Origin: an uncultured beta proteobacterium
GTDB taxonomy: Bacteria > Pseudomonadota > Gammaproteobacteria > Burkholderiales > Rhodocyclaceae
NCBI GenBank assembly: GCA_903910495.1
Contig: CAIVZW010000275.1
Location: 1-13,961, forward strand
Direction of reading: 5' to 3'
Length of the DNA: 13,961 nucleotides
In this document: piece after piece, positions 1-7,464 of the stretch
Layout: each line of letters begins with the position of its first letter
How positions within the stretch are numbered: position 1 is the stretch's first letter
The notes under the pieces: generated by a model
Told to the model about the DNA's origin: nothing
Databases searched by the model: none
Seen by the model: the letters and a program-made list of their open reading frames with translations, nothing else
Translations under genes and position numbers: made by a program

Positions 1-1374
1 AAGACCTATACCCTGCTGACTATCGGTGACGGCCTGGTGGCACAGATTCCTGCGCTGATCATCTCGATTGCCGCGGGCATGGTTGTTACGCGGGTTGGTG
101 ACAGTCAGGATCTCTCGCAGCAGTTTATCGGCCAACTGTTCAACAATCCCAAGGTGATTGGACTGACCGCAGCGATCATCGGTCTGCTCGGGCTCATTCC
201 CGGCATGCCCAATTTCGTTTTTCTGCTCCTGGCGATCGGTCTGGGTACTTTGGCCTGGGATATGGACCGGCGCTTGCGTGCCGCCAAACCACTTCCGGTG
301 ATGGTCGCACCGACGCTGGCGACTGAATCACAGGAAGCCAGTTGGGCTGATGTGGCACCGCTTGATGTGCTTGGCCTGGAGGTTGGCTATCGGCTTATCC
401 CGCTGGTCGACAAGGCGCAGGATGGCGAGTTGTTGCGGCGCATTCGCGGGATCCGGAAGAAGTTCGCGCAGGAAGTGGGTTTCCTCGTTTCTCCGGTGCA
501 CATTCGCGACAATCTGGAGTTGAAGCCCAATGCCTACCGGATTCTGCTCAAGGGGGTCGAGATTGGCCAGGGTGAAACATTCCCGGGCAATCTGCTGGCG
601 ATCAATCCGGGGCGTGTTGCCGGCCAGCTGCCGGGCGCCGTTACCAAGGATCCGGCCTTCGGCTTGCCGGCCGTCTGGATCGATACGGCCTTGCGCGAGC
701 AGGCACAGGCCTACGGTTATACCGTGGTTGATGCCAGTACCGTTACCGCGACTCATCTCAACCACCTGATCCTGACGCATGCCGCTGAACTGCTGGGACG
801 CCAGGAAACCCAGGCCCTGCTCGATCATCTGGCCAAGGAAATTCCAAAACTTGTCGAAGATCTGGTGCCCAAGGTGCTGCCGCTTGGTGTCCTGCAGCGC
901 GTCTTGCAAAACCTGCTCGAGGAAGACATCCATATTCGCGACATGCGTACCATTATCGAGACCCTTGCAGAGATTGCGACGCGTTCGCAGGAGGCCGAAG
1001 TACTGACCGGGCTGGTGCGCATCGCACTCGGTCGTTCCATCATTCAGCAACTCTATCCGAGTGGCAGCGAAATGCAGGTCATGTCACTCGATCCGCAACT
1101 CGAAAGAGTGCTTTTGCAGGCGATTGCCGGCGGTGGCGACAATGCCAGCATCGAGCCGAGTCTGGCCGATACGTTGATCCGTGAAACGGCTGCAGCGGCT
1201 CAACGTCAGGAAGATCTCGGCTTGCCGGCCGTTCTGCTGGTTCCCGGTAACCTGCGCACGCTGCTCTCGCGTTTCCTGCGGCGCGGCATTTCTCAATTGA
1301 AGGTGCTCGCCCACGGCGAAGTGCCCGAAAGCAAAATCATCAAGGTCACCTCGATCATTGGAGGTAAGGTATGA
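1..1374 (+). CDS. flhA: Flagellar export gate protein FlhA, 3' part (5' truncated by window)
   Basis: FlhA is the large inner-membrane component of the flagellar type III export gate; its cytoplasmic domain docks chaperone-substrate complexes. The reading frame is open from base 1, and its first residues read KTYTLLTIGDGLVAQIPALI, a conserved FlhA segment, so the N-terminal part lies outside the window. About 457 residues remain of a family that usually has about 690. Two more hydrophobic segments follow (roughly residues 50-72 and 74-90). Then comes the linker and the soluble domain, with the family motifs RGIRKKFAQEVGF, PNAYRILLKGVEIG and DPAFGLPAVWID. The stop codon TGA overlaps the flhF start by four bases (ATGA), so the two genes are probably translationally coupled. 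No frame damage is seen. Confidence 0.97.
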   Translation, partial: KTYTLLTIGDGLVAQIPALIISIAAGMVVTRVGDSQDLSQQFIGQLFNNPKVIGLTAAIIGLLGLIPGMPNFVFLLLAIGLGTLAWDMDRRLRAAKPLPVMVAPTLATESQEASWADVAPLDVLGLEVGYRLIPLVDKAQDGELLRRIRGIRKKFAQEVGFLVSPVHIRDNLELKPNAYRILLKGVEIGQGETFPGNLLAINPGRVAGQLPGAVTKDPAFGLPAVWIDTALREQAQAYGYTVVDASTVTATHLNHLILTHAAELLGRQETQALLDHLAKEIPKLVEDLVPKVLPLGVLQRVLQNLLEEDIHIRDMRTIIETLAEIATRSQEAEVLTGLVRIALGRSIIQQLYPSGSEMQVMSLDPQLERVLLQAIAGGGDNASIEPSLADTLIRETAAAAQRQEDLGLPAVLLVPGNLRTLLSRFLRRGISQLKVLAHGEVPESKIIKVTSIIGGKV

Positions 1375-2657
1375 ACGTCAGGAAATTCATCGCCGCCACA
1401 GCGCGCGACGCATTGCACAAGGTCAAGGAGTTATTGGGTCCCGATGCGATTATCCTGTCCAACCGGGCCATTCCCGGCGGTGTGGAAATCATGGCGGTTG
1501 CCGCCGGTGACATGGAGATGATCGTGCACACTCCGGTCAGGGAAGCACATGGCGTTAATGATGACTATACCGTTCGGCTTTCCTCACCGGCAAACAGTAT
1601 GCAATCCAGCCCTAGAGTGGCGCCGGCAGCACCGTTGCCGCCATTGACACCACGCCCGGCCCCTCAGGTTGATCGGCCGCGGACCCCAATGCAGGCAGAA
1701 ATCGTACCGGCAGAAGTGCTGGACGAAATCCGCTCGCTGCGCAAAATTGTCGAGCAGCATCTGGCCGGAGCGGCCTGGGGCGAAAGCGTACGGTCGGAAC
1801 CGGTCAAAACAGAGATCCTGCGCCAGATGCTCGACGCCGGTTTTTCTCCCCGCTTTGCCCGCGAACTACTGGCCGAATTGCCGAGGGCGCTTAATGCAAC
1901 GCAGGCGCTGGGCTGGGTAAAGGGTACTGCTGATCGCTCCCTGCTTACCCTCAACGCCGAGGATGACATTGTTGATCGCGGGGGAATCTACGCGCTGGTT
2001 GGTCCGACGGGCGTTGGTAAAACGACCACCACGGCCAAACTTGCTGCCCGTTGCGTGCTGCGTCATGGTGCCAGCAAGGTGGCACTGGTAACCATGGACG
2101 GCTACCGTATCGGCGCCTATGAGCAATTGCGAATCTATGGCCGGATTCTTGGGGTTTCGGTGCATCTGGTGAAAGATGCCGAAGAACTGAAACAGACGCT
2201 GTTTGATTTGCAGCACAAGCACATGGTGCTGGTCGATACGATGGGAATGAGTCAGCGTGATCGAATGGTCGAAGAGCAGGTGGCGATATTCGGCAATAGC
2301 AAAGTTCAGCGCCTGTTGCTGCTTTCAGCAACGGGACGCGGCGATACGCTTGACGATGTTGTGCGCGCCTATAACGGCCCTGATCTCGCGGGGTGTATAT
2401 TGAGCAAGATTGATGAGGCCGCAAGCCTTGCATCAGCGCTTGATGTCATTATTCGCCATGGTTTGCGTTTGTACTACGTCTCGAATGGGCAGCGTGTGCC
2501 GGAAGATTTGCATTTGCCCAATCGGGCCTATCTGCTGCACCGTGCGTTCAAGGATGTTCCTGAAGCTTCGCCACATCGTCTTGACGGTCTTGAGCCGGGC
2601 CTGATGATGGCCAGCGCCGGTTCCGGCATGGTTGCCGCCGGAGGACGTCGTGGCTGA
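1371..2657 (+). CDS. flhF: Flagellar SRP-like GTPase FlhF
   Basis: FlhF is a GTPase of the signal recognition particle family (with Ffh and FtsY) that sets the site, usually polar, where the flagellar base is built. The 428-residue protein has the usual three parts. The N-terminal basic segment starts MNVRKFIAATARDALHKV. A proline-rich linker lies at about residues 82-106. The NG domain carries the P-loop GPTGVGKT (211-218), the insertion motif MDGYRIGAYEQL (242-253), the G3 motif DTMG (289-292), the G4 motif SKID (345-348) and the G5 region SNGQ (371-374). A strong ribosome site (GGAGG at 1360-1364, six bases before the ATG) supports the start. It overlaps flhA by 4 bases and flhG by 8. FlhG, its regulator, is the next gene, as in polar flagellates generally. 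Confidence 0.96.
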   Translation: MNVRKFIAATARDALHKVKELLGPDAIILSNRAIPGGVEIMAVAAGDMEMIVHTPVREAHGVNDDYTVRLSSPANSMQSSPRVAPAAPLPPLTPRPAPQVDRPRTPMQAEIVPAEVLDEIRSLRKIVEQHLAGAAWGESVRSEPVKTEILRQMLDAGFSPRFARELLAELPRALNATQALGWVKGTADRSLLTLNAEDDIVDRGGIYALVGPTGVGKTTTTAKLAARCVLRHGASKVALVTMDGYRIGAYEQLRIYGRILGVSVHLVKDAEELKQTLFDLQHKHMVLVDTMGMSQRDRMVEEQVAIFGNSKVQRLLLLSATGRGDTLDDVVRAYNGPDLAGCILSKIDEAASLASALDVIIRHGLRLYYVSNGQRVPEDLHLPNRAYLLHRAFKDVPEASPHRLDGLEPGLMMASAGSGMVAAGGRRG

Positions 2658-3534
2658 GCAGCACGCTGATCAGGCGGCCGGATTACGCCGCCTGCTGGGT
2701 CGTAGGCAGTCGCGAATCGTTACTTTCGCTGCGGGGAGTGTCGGAGTCGGCAAGAGTATCCTGGTGGCCAACCTGGCGGCTTCCCTGGCCCGTCAGGGCA
2801 AGGAAGTCCTGGTACTGGACGAGAACACCAGGAAAAATGTGGCGTCCTATTTCGGGGTCGGGGTTCGTTACGACCTGCATCATGTAATCAATCGCGAGAA
2901 AACGCTTTCTGAAGTGCTTCTGAGCGTGGTCCCCGGCGTTCGTGTTCTGCCCAGTGCGCGGGCGGTGAAGACACTCGGTACCTTGGGCATTCACCAGCAG
3001 GCGGCATTGCTGGAAAGCATCACTGGCATGGATAGGCCGGCCGATGTGATCCTTGTCGATGCTTCCCTGGATCATCCGCTGGGCTTTTCACCGCTTGGCC
3101 TTGCCGCACAAGACACGGTGATCGTCATCACGGCAACGGGCGCTTCAATTACCGATGCCTATGCCCTGATCAAGAAAGTCAGCCTCGGTTATGCGCGCAA
3201 AAACTTCCGGATACTGGTGAATAAGGTGCGTAGTCAGGATGAGGCTGAAGCGATCCACGGCAATATTGCCAGGGTAACCCACAATAGAGGTCTGGCTCAC
3301 CTCGAATATGCCGGTTTCGTGCCTCTGGACGAACACCTGCGTCAGGCGTCACGCCTTTGTCAGCCCGTTGCGGGATTATTCCCCGATGCACCTTCTGTAA
3401 AAGCGTATCGAACGATAGCCAGTGATCTGCTCAACTGGACATTGCCCGACGATGAGGCCGGCGGACTCGAACAATTCGTGCAACAACTGCTACACTTGAG
3501 CCAGCATATCGATCCGATAGCTATTTACGCCTGA
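2650..3534 (+). CDS. flhG: Flagellar number regulator FlhG (FleN/MinD-like ATPase), divergent ATPase motifs
   Basis: FlhG (FleN, YlxH) belongs to the MinD/ParA family; with FlhF it limits flagellar number, and its N-terminal DQAxxLR helix stimulates the FlhF GTPase. I chose the GTG at 2650 (294 residues): GGAGG at 2640-2644 sits five bases before it, and the protein then starts close to DQAAGLR (residues 7-13). A TTG at 2632 would add six residues. Family identity is supported by SITDAYALIK (166-175) and the C-terminal region. The nucleotide motifs are unusual. The P-loop reads GSVGVGKS (29-36), so the signature lysine of KGGVGKT is replaced by serine. The switch I region reads LDEN (56-59), with Asn in place of the second acidic residue. 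Switch II is VDASLD (Asp137). I recall eroded P-loops in other betaproteobacterial FlhG proteins. ATP hydrolysis may be weak or lost. Confidence 0.9.
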   Translation: MAEQHADQAAGLRRLLGRRQSRIVTFAAGSVGVGKSILVANLAASLARQGKEVLVLDENTRKNVASYFGVGVRYDLHHVINREKTLSEVLLSVVPGVRVLPSARAVKTLGTLGIHQQAALLESITGMDRPADVILVDASLDHPLGFSPLGLAAQDTVIVITATGASITDAYALIKKVSLGYARKNFRILVNKVRSQDEAEAIHGNIARVTHNRGLAHLEYAGFVPLDEHLRQASRLCQPVAGLFPDAPSVKAYRTIASDLLNWTLPDDEAGGLEQFVQQLLHLSQHIDPIAIYA

Positions 3535-3546
3535 CAGTTCCAGACT

Positions 3547-4293
3547 ATGTATAACGCTGCTGGTCAGATCAACAAGGATCAGCTGGTACAGCGCTTCGCT
3601 CCGCTCGTAAAGCGTATCGCCTATCATCTGATGGCCCGTTTGCCTTCCAGTGTCCAGGTCGACGATCTGGTGCAGAATGGCATGATGGGCCTGCTCGATG
3701 CCATTAACCGCTTTGAGGCAGGGATGGGTGCGCAGTTTGAAACCTATGCCGCTCAGCGGGTGCGTGGAGCGATGCTTGATGGACTGCGCGAGAACGACTG
3801 GTTGCCACGCAGCCTGCGCCGTGATTTCCGCCGCATTGAGGTCGCCGTATCCCAGCTTGAACAGGAATACGGCCGCACGCCGAGCGAGAATGAACTGGCC
3901 AGTGCGCTGAGCATGACGCTTGCCGAATACCAAAAGATGCTACAGGATGCACGTGGGCATCAGCTTATTTCTTATGAGGATATGGTTGAGGATGGCGATG
4001 AGGATTTTCTCGAACGTCACTTGACGGATGATTCGAACGAGCCGTCGAAGATTCTTGAAGATGAGAGCCTGCGTCAATTGCTGGTGCAAGGTATCGAAGC
4101 TTTGCCCGAGCGCGAGAAAATGATGATGGCACTCTATTATGAGCAGGATCTCAATTTGCGTGAGATTGGAGACGTCATGGGTGTGACAGAGTCCCGTGTC
4201 TGCCAGTTGCACAGCCAGGCCGTTGCCAGATTGCGCGTGCGAATTTTCGGTGAAGCCGGGCTCAAGAAAAAGAAAGCCAAGCGTAATGGATAA
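3547..4293 (+). CDS. fliA: RNA polymerase sigma-28 factor FliA (flagellar late-gene sigma)
   Basis: FliA directs RNA polymerase to late flagellar promoters (motor, chemotaxis, filament genes) and is held inactive by FlgM until the hook is complete. The 248-residue protein has the normal length. Sigma region 2 spans about residues 15-95, with LVQNGMMGLLDAINRF and ETYAAQRVRGAMLDGLRE. A region 3 helix pair follows (GRTPSENELASAL). Region 4 contains the DNA-binding helix-turn-helix LREIGDVMGVTESRVCQLHS near residues 204-223. The C-terminus is a lysine-rich tail (GLKKKKAKRNG). The ATG lies 12 bases after the flhG stop, and I see no clear Shine-Dalgarno sequence, so translation may depend on coupling to flhG. 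The end overlaps motC by 8 bases. Its antagonist flgM is encoded nearby on the other strand. Confidence 0.97.
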   Translation: MYNAAGQINKDQLVQRFAPLVKRIAYHLMARLPSSVQVDDLVQNGMMGLLDAINRFEAGMGAQFETYAAQRVRGAMLDGLRENDWLPRSLRRDFRRIEVAVSQLEQEYGRTPSENELASALSMTLAEYQKMLQDARGHQLISYEDMVEDGDEDFLERHLTDDSNEPSKILEDESLRQLLVQGIEALPEREKMMMALYYEQDLNLREIGDVMGVTESRVCQLHSQAVARLRVRIFGEAGLKKKKAKRNG

Positions 4294-5026
4294 AATTAGC
4301 GTTCTCGGTTTGCTGCTCGGCATGGTGGCGATTATTGGCGGCCAGGTGCTTGAAGGTGGCCATGTCGCTTCGCTATCACAGCCAACGGCGTTGTTGATTG
4401 TGCTTGGCGGCACCCTGGGTGCGGTCATGTTGCAGAGCCCCTATGCAACTTTCATGCGCGGTATCCGGATGGCGCGCTGGATCTGGTTTCCGCCTGTGGT
4501 GGATTATCTGCAGTTGATCACGCAAGTGACGAGTTGGAGTCACGTTTCCCGACGTGAGGGATTACTGGCTCTGGAAAACGTGATCAGTCAGTTGTCCGAT
4601 AATTTTATACGCAAGGGCTTACAGCTATTGGTCGATGGCGCTGAGCCGGAGAGGCTGCGTGAAGTACTGGAAGTGGAAATCAATACCTATGAGGATGAAC
4701 TGAAACTGTCGGCCAGGATCTGGGAAGCCGCTGGTGGATATTCTCCAACCATCGGTATTCTCGGCGCAGTGTTGGGTCTGATCCACGTCATGGAGAACCT
4801 CTCAGATCCCTCCAAGCTTGGTGCCGGAATCGCCGTGGCCTTTGTTGCCACAATTTATGGCGTTGGCCTGGCCAATCTGGTTTTTCTGCCGATGGCCAAC
4901 AAACTCAAGGCGCATATCAATCGCCTGATCGTGCAGCGCGAAATGATTGTCGATGGGCTGGTGGGCATTGCCAACGGTGATAACCCGCGCATCATCGAAA
5001 GCCGACTTCAGGGCTACATTTTTTAG
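4286..5026 (+). CDS. motC: Flagellar motor stator protein MotC (MotA family)
   Basis: MotC is a MotA-family inner-membrane protein that, with MotD, forms an ion-driven stator around the rotor. I chose the ATG at 4286 (246 residues), which overlaps the end of fliA by 8 bases; longer forms in this frame would only add translated fliA sequence. Four hydrophobic segments are visible, at about residues 4-20, 33-52, 144-162 and 171-195, with a large cytoplasmic loop between the second and third. That loop carries SRREGLLALE (88-97), the charged region that contacts FliG in MotA. Conserved prolines lie at P144 (YSPTIGILG) and P192. The place downstream of flhF-flhG-fliA and immediately before a MotD-type partner matches pseudomonad motCD, so I prefer MotC to MotA or PomA. 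The gap to motD is 3 bases. Confidence 0.9.
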   Translation: MDKISVLGLLLGMVAIIGGQVLEGGHVASLSQPTALLIVLGGTLGAVMLQSPYATFMRGIRMARWIWFPPVVDYLQLITQVTSWSHVSRREGLLALENVISQLSDNFIRKGLQLLVDGAEPERLREVLEVEINTYEDELKLSARIWEAAGGYSPTIGILGAVLGLIHVMENLSDPSKLGAGIAVAFVATIYGVGLANLVFLPMANKLKAHINRLIVQREMIVDGLVGIANGDNPRIIESRLQGYIF

Positions 5027-5029
5027 CGT

Positions 5030-5818
5030 ATGGCGCGCAGAAAACGCGAAGACGAACACGATAACCACGAACGCTGGCTGGTTTCGTATGCGGACTTCAT
5101 TACCTTGCTGTTTGCCTTTTTTGTGGTGATGTACGCGCTGTCGACGGTCAACGAGGGAAAGTATCGAATACTCAGCGATTCGATGGTCAGTGCCTTTCGC
5201 AATGTTCAAATCAATACTGCTTCGCAGTTGCCGATAGTCATGCCGCCACCGATTCCAATGGTTCAAAAACCCAATACGGCAGTCAAGGCACAGGAAGTTG
5301 TGAAACAGAAACAGCGCGACAAGATGCGCAATGTCGCCAAGGATATTCTGGAAGTCATGGCGCCACTGATTGAGCAAGGCAAGGTCAGGGTGATAGAAAC
5401 AAGCCGTGGAGTGACCATTGAAATCAACGACAGCATCCTGTTTTCGCCCGGACAGGCACTTCTGCAGCCGCCTTTGATCAAGGCCATGCGCGCCATTGCC
5501 GATGTGCTGGTACCAACGGATTTCCCGATTACCATCGAAGGACACACCGATAACGTGCCGATCAAAACCCCTCAGTTTCCATCCAATTGGGAACTGTCGG
5601 CCGTTCGTGCGACGACGGTTCTGCGCTTATTCGCCGATTCAGGGGTGGCCGCTGAGCGCTTGACTGCGATCGGTTATGCCGATACGCGCCCGGTAGAGCC
5701 GAATCTGCTGGCCGATGGGCGAGCGCGTAATCGCCGGGTAACGATCATGATCGACTCGGCCGTTCCGGAAAAAGGGAAAGAGTTGGGTCTTGAAGCTCAG
5801 CCGGCTTCGCCGCAGTAG
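5030..5818 (+). CDS. motD: Flagellar motor stator protein MotD (MotB family, peptidoglycan-binding)
   Basis: MotD pairs with MotC and anchors the stator to peptidoglycan. The 262-residue protein has a charged cytoplasmic N-terminus and then a single membrane helix (about residues 17-39) with the segment HERWLVSYADFITLLFAFFV. Asp22 there corresponds to the ion-binding aspartate of MotB, and the segment is typical of MotD rather than PomB. After a linker comes an OmpA-like peptidoglycan-binding domain (about 135-245). It holds GHTDNVPI (171-178), the NWELSAVRA motif (186-194) and RARNRRV (231-237). The start ATG lies 3 bases after the motC stop without a clear ribosome site, which suggests coupling. 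The stop lies only 6 bases from the end of flgN on the opposite strand. Proton rather than sodium use is inferred from family resemblance only. Confidence 0.92.
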   Translation: MARRKREDEHDNHERWLVSYADFITLLFAFFVVMYALSTVNEGKYRILSDSMVSAFRNVQINTASQLPIVMPPPIPMVQKPNTAVKAQEVVKQKQRDKMRNVAKDILEVMAPLIEQGKVRVIETSRGVTIEINDSILFSPGQALLQPPLIKAMRAIADVLVPTDFPITIEGHTDNVPIKTPQFPSNWELSAVRATTVLRLFADSGVAAERLTAIGYADTRPVEPNLLADGRARNRRVTIMIDSAVPEKGKELGLEAQPASPQ

Positions 5819-5824
5819 TTCGGG

Positions 5825-6301
5825 TTACACGGCGTCATTGATACGCCGGTTGCCTGCAGTCGTCGATTGCCCGTCAGGGCCATAGAGGTCAAGCGAGTTC
5901 CTCCCACCCTGCAGGGCTTCGAGTGCCTTGGCGTTGTAGTGCATACGCATCTGGATCAGTTCGCCGTTGAGACGATTCAACTCGCGAGCCTCAAAGGCCA
6001 GAGAAAGGATCTTCGTCCAGGCCATTTTGGCGGTTTTTTCATCAGGATATTTTGCGCACCAGGACTCAACGCCAGTGCGGTCAACGCCAAACCCTTGCGC
6101 TGCGAGGGATGTGTTTCGTTGTGTCGCGAGGCTATTCAGATTGATGGCGAGTTTGCTTTTTTGTTCAGCAAAGGCAGGCAAATCATCAGTCTTGCCACTA
6201 CTTAAAGTGTTCTGCTCAAGTTTGAGCAGGTCGACAAACTGCTGAACAGCATCGGCTTCGGCCGTTATGGTCTGCACAAAGGCGGCTGTTTCAGTAGTCA
6301 A
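5825..6301 (-). CDS. flgN: Flagellar export chaperone FlgN
   Basis: FlgN is the cytoplasmic chaperone that escorts the hook-filament junction proteins FlgK and FlgL to the export gate. The 158-residue protein is predicted to be nearly all helical, as expected. It has an N-terminal amphipathic segment, a central charged region (ARELNRLNGELIQMRM, about 105-120) and the conserved C-terminal LYGPDGQ motif (139-145). The start is a TTG at 6301, two bases after the flgM stop (TGA at 6306-6304). No in-frame ATG occurs near it and no strong ribosome site is visible, so coupling to flgM is likely. The gene is last of flgA-flgM-flgN on this strand and converges on motD. Family assignment rests on the motif, length and neighbours. 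Confidence 0.9.
   Translation of the reverse strand: MTTETAAFVQTITAEADAVQQFVDLLKLEQNTLSSGKTDDLPAFAEQKSKLAINLNSLATQRNTSLAAQGFGVDRTGVESWCAKYPDEKTAKMAWTKILSLAFEARELNRLNGELIQMRMHYNAKALEALQGGRNSLDLYGPDGQSTTAGNRRINDAV
5830..5848. repeat. Small inverted repeat at the motD/flgN convergence
   Basis: CGGCGT (5830-5835) and ACGCCG (5843-5848) form a perfect six-base stem with a seven-base loop, inside the last codons of flgN and 11 bases after the motD stop. No T-run follows on either strand, so it is at best a weak candidate for a shared transcription stop and could be chance. Confidence 0.3.
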
Positions 6302-6303
6302 GC

Positions 6304-6588
6304 TCAGGCCTGTCGCTGGGAATCAACAAGTTCCTTGGCGGAGCTTATCAGACGGTCGGCAATGGCGCCGGCGTTGATCGTAAAACGTCCCTCCGAGATG
6401 GCCTGCTTGATTTCAGAAACACGAGCGACATCAAAGGTCTGTTTGTCATCCGAGGCAAGTAACTGAGCCGAAAGACTGCTCAATTGGACATCACTGATAG
6501 TGGTCGAAGATGTTCTGCCGGCGGAATGCTCACGCGTCTCTTTTACCAGGAGCGCACCTGTGGGCTTGGTCGAACTTTCGATCTTCAT
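6304..6588 (-). CDS. flgM: Anti-sigma-28 factor FlgM
   Basis: FlgM binds FliA and blocks late flagellar transcription until it is exported through the finished hook-basal body. The 94-residue protein has the normal size. It has a disordered, serine- and threonine-rich N-terminal half and a C-terminal sigma-binding half with VSEIKQAISEGRFTINAGAI (about residues 57-76) and DRLISSAKELV after it. The start ATG at 6588 follows GAGG at a spacing of 7 bases. A sigma-28 promoter with near-perfect match lies just upstream on this strand (6649-6623), so FliA should activate its own inhibitor, the known feedback loop. flgN follows after 2 bases; flgA lies upstream with a 96-base gap. Confidence 0.95.
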   Translation of the reverse strand: MKIESSTKPTGALLVKETREHSAGRTSSTTISDVQLSSLSAQLLASDDKQTFDVARVSEIKQAISEGRFTINAGAIADRLISSAKELVDSQRQA

Positions 6589-6622
6589 GGTAACGCCTCA
6601 AATAGTTTTCTGCTTACACGTG

Positions 6623-6649
6623 CTATCGGCTTAAAACAGTGAAACTTTA
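6623..6649 (-). promoter_or_regulatory. Sigma-28 (FliA) promoter of flgM-flgN
   Basis: Read on the minus strand, 6649-6642 is TAAAGTTT and 6630-6623 is GCCGATAG, with exactly 11 bases between them. The consensus for FliA promoters is TAAAGTTT-N11-GCCGATAA, so only the last base differs. The -10 element ends 34 bases before the flgM start codon, leaving a short leader that contains the GAGG ribosome site. This makes flgM-flgN a late (class III) unit, with possible additional read-through from flgA. Confidence 0.93.
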
Positions 6650-6684
6650 GCACTATTTTCCTCGTAATACCCGTCTGCTGCGAG

Positions 6685-7386
6685 TCAATGCGAGACTTCC
6701 ACAATGCCGCCAGGCTGCGCAATGCCGCTGACAGTTTGTCCGGAATTCGTTTTGACCTGGACAAGCTGGCCAGCGATGGCGTTGTTGAGTGCTTTACCCT
6801 CACTGCTGACGCTGAATCCGGGGCCATTTGATACCGTTTTTACATTTTGCCCCTGCTGCACAGCCCAAGGGGTAATCAGCAGATCACTACGCAACGGCTG
6901 TCCGGCGGAAAACCCGTTTTTAACTGTTTTTCCGATAACCTGTGACTGATCGGTAAGAACATTTGAGGGCAGGGTGCTCAAATCGCCACTTCTGACAACA
7001 ACATCGGCAACTCCGAGTATGTACCCGGCCGGCAGCGACCGTGCAGAGATGAGGTAGTTGCCTGAAACAGTCACCTGCACCGGAATATAGATCGTCCATG
7101 TCGCCGGGCCAAGGCAGCGTACGCCGACAGTGGCCTTGCCCCAGAGTTTGCCACCTGCCGGGAGAAAGGGCTCAAAAGCACTGCAGGGGGACAGTTGGGT
7201 ACGTGCATCGAGCTGACCGATGCTGTAACTTACTTTGCCGGGCAGCCCCTGTGTTTGTGTGCGCAGGTAATCATCGAGAGTGCTGTAAAGCGTATTCTGC
7301 GCAAACGAAAGCAGAGGGGTCAGTAGCAGCAGCCAAAAGACGCCGCAAAGCTTATGCCGATGATCGGTCAGGTACTGTGAGTTCAT
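6685..7386 (-). CDS. flgA: Flagellar P-ring assembly chaperone FlgA
   Basis: FlgA is a periplasmic chaperone that helps FlgI subunits form the P ring around the rod. I chose the ATG at 7386 (233 residues), because it starts just before a good Sec signal peptide: HRHK followed by the hydrophobic stretch LCGVFWLLLLTPLLSFA, with cleavage predicted near residue 29 (SFA/QN). A TTG at 7425 would add 13 residues and has no visible ribosome site. Two cysteines, C68 (LSPCSAFEPFLP) and C91 (VGVRCLG), match the disulfide pair known in the family. The SAF-type domain follows (about 107-233), with GQPLRSDLL and the C-terminal VQVKTNSGQTVSGIAQPGGIVEV. The gene is divergent from flgB, as in the flgAMN/flgBCD arrangement of enterics. 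I could not identify a convincing promoter for it. Confidence 0.94.
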   Translation of the reverse strand: MNSQYLTDHRHKLCGVFWLLLLTPLLSFAQNTLYSTLDDYLRTQTQGLPGKVSYSIGQLDARTQLSPCSAFEPFLPAGGKLWGKATVGVRCLGPATWTIYIPVQVTVSGNYLISARSLPAGYILGVADVVVRSGDLSTLPSNVLTDQSQVIGKTVKNGFSAGQPLRSDLLITPWAVQQGQNVKTVSNGPGFSVSSEGKALNNAIAGQLVQVKTNSGQTVSGIAQPGGIVEVSH

Positions 7387-7464
7387 GACTCTATTCTGCC
7401 TGATCACGGCGCGATAGCGAAACAATCCGTTGCGGAAGGTTGCGTTACGTACCCCCGATCAGTC

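Noticed and set aside
37..60. Sigma-54-like TGGCAC with TGC downstream inside flhA
   Set aside because: The GG-to-GC spacing is one base too long, which normally abolishes sigma-54 recognition.
328..1050. Long open frame (240 codons) on the minus strand opposite flhA
   Set aside because: It lies wholly antisense to a clear conserved gene, its translation resembles no family I know, and biased codon use commonly leaves such frames open.
4411..4428. CGGCACC-N4-GTGC sigma-54-like sequence inside motC
   Set aside because: Spacing is right but several consensus positions fail, it encodes the conserved LGGTLGA segment, and no gene start lies close downstream.
4595..4602. TCCGATAA, resembling a sigma-28 -10 element, within motC
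   Set aside because: No TAAA-type -35 element stands at the proper distance upstream.
4802..5545. Long open frame (247 codons) on the minus strand across motC-motD
   Set aside because: Antisense to two confident genes, no recognisable domain, no ribosome site of note.
5789..5806. GAAGC...GCTTC stem near the end of motD as a terminator
   Set aside because: Only five pairs, within coding sequence, and no T-run follows.
7379..7392. Four-base inverted repeat GAGT/ACTC around the flgA start codon, similar in idea to the flgJ hairpin
   Set aside because: The arms are too short to be more than chance.
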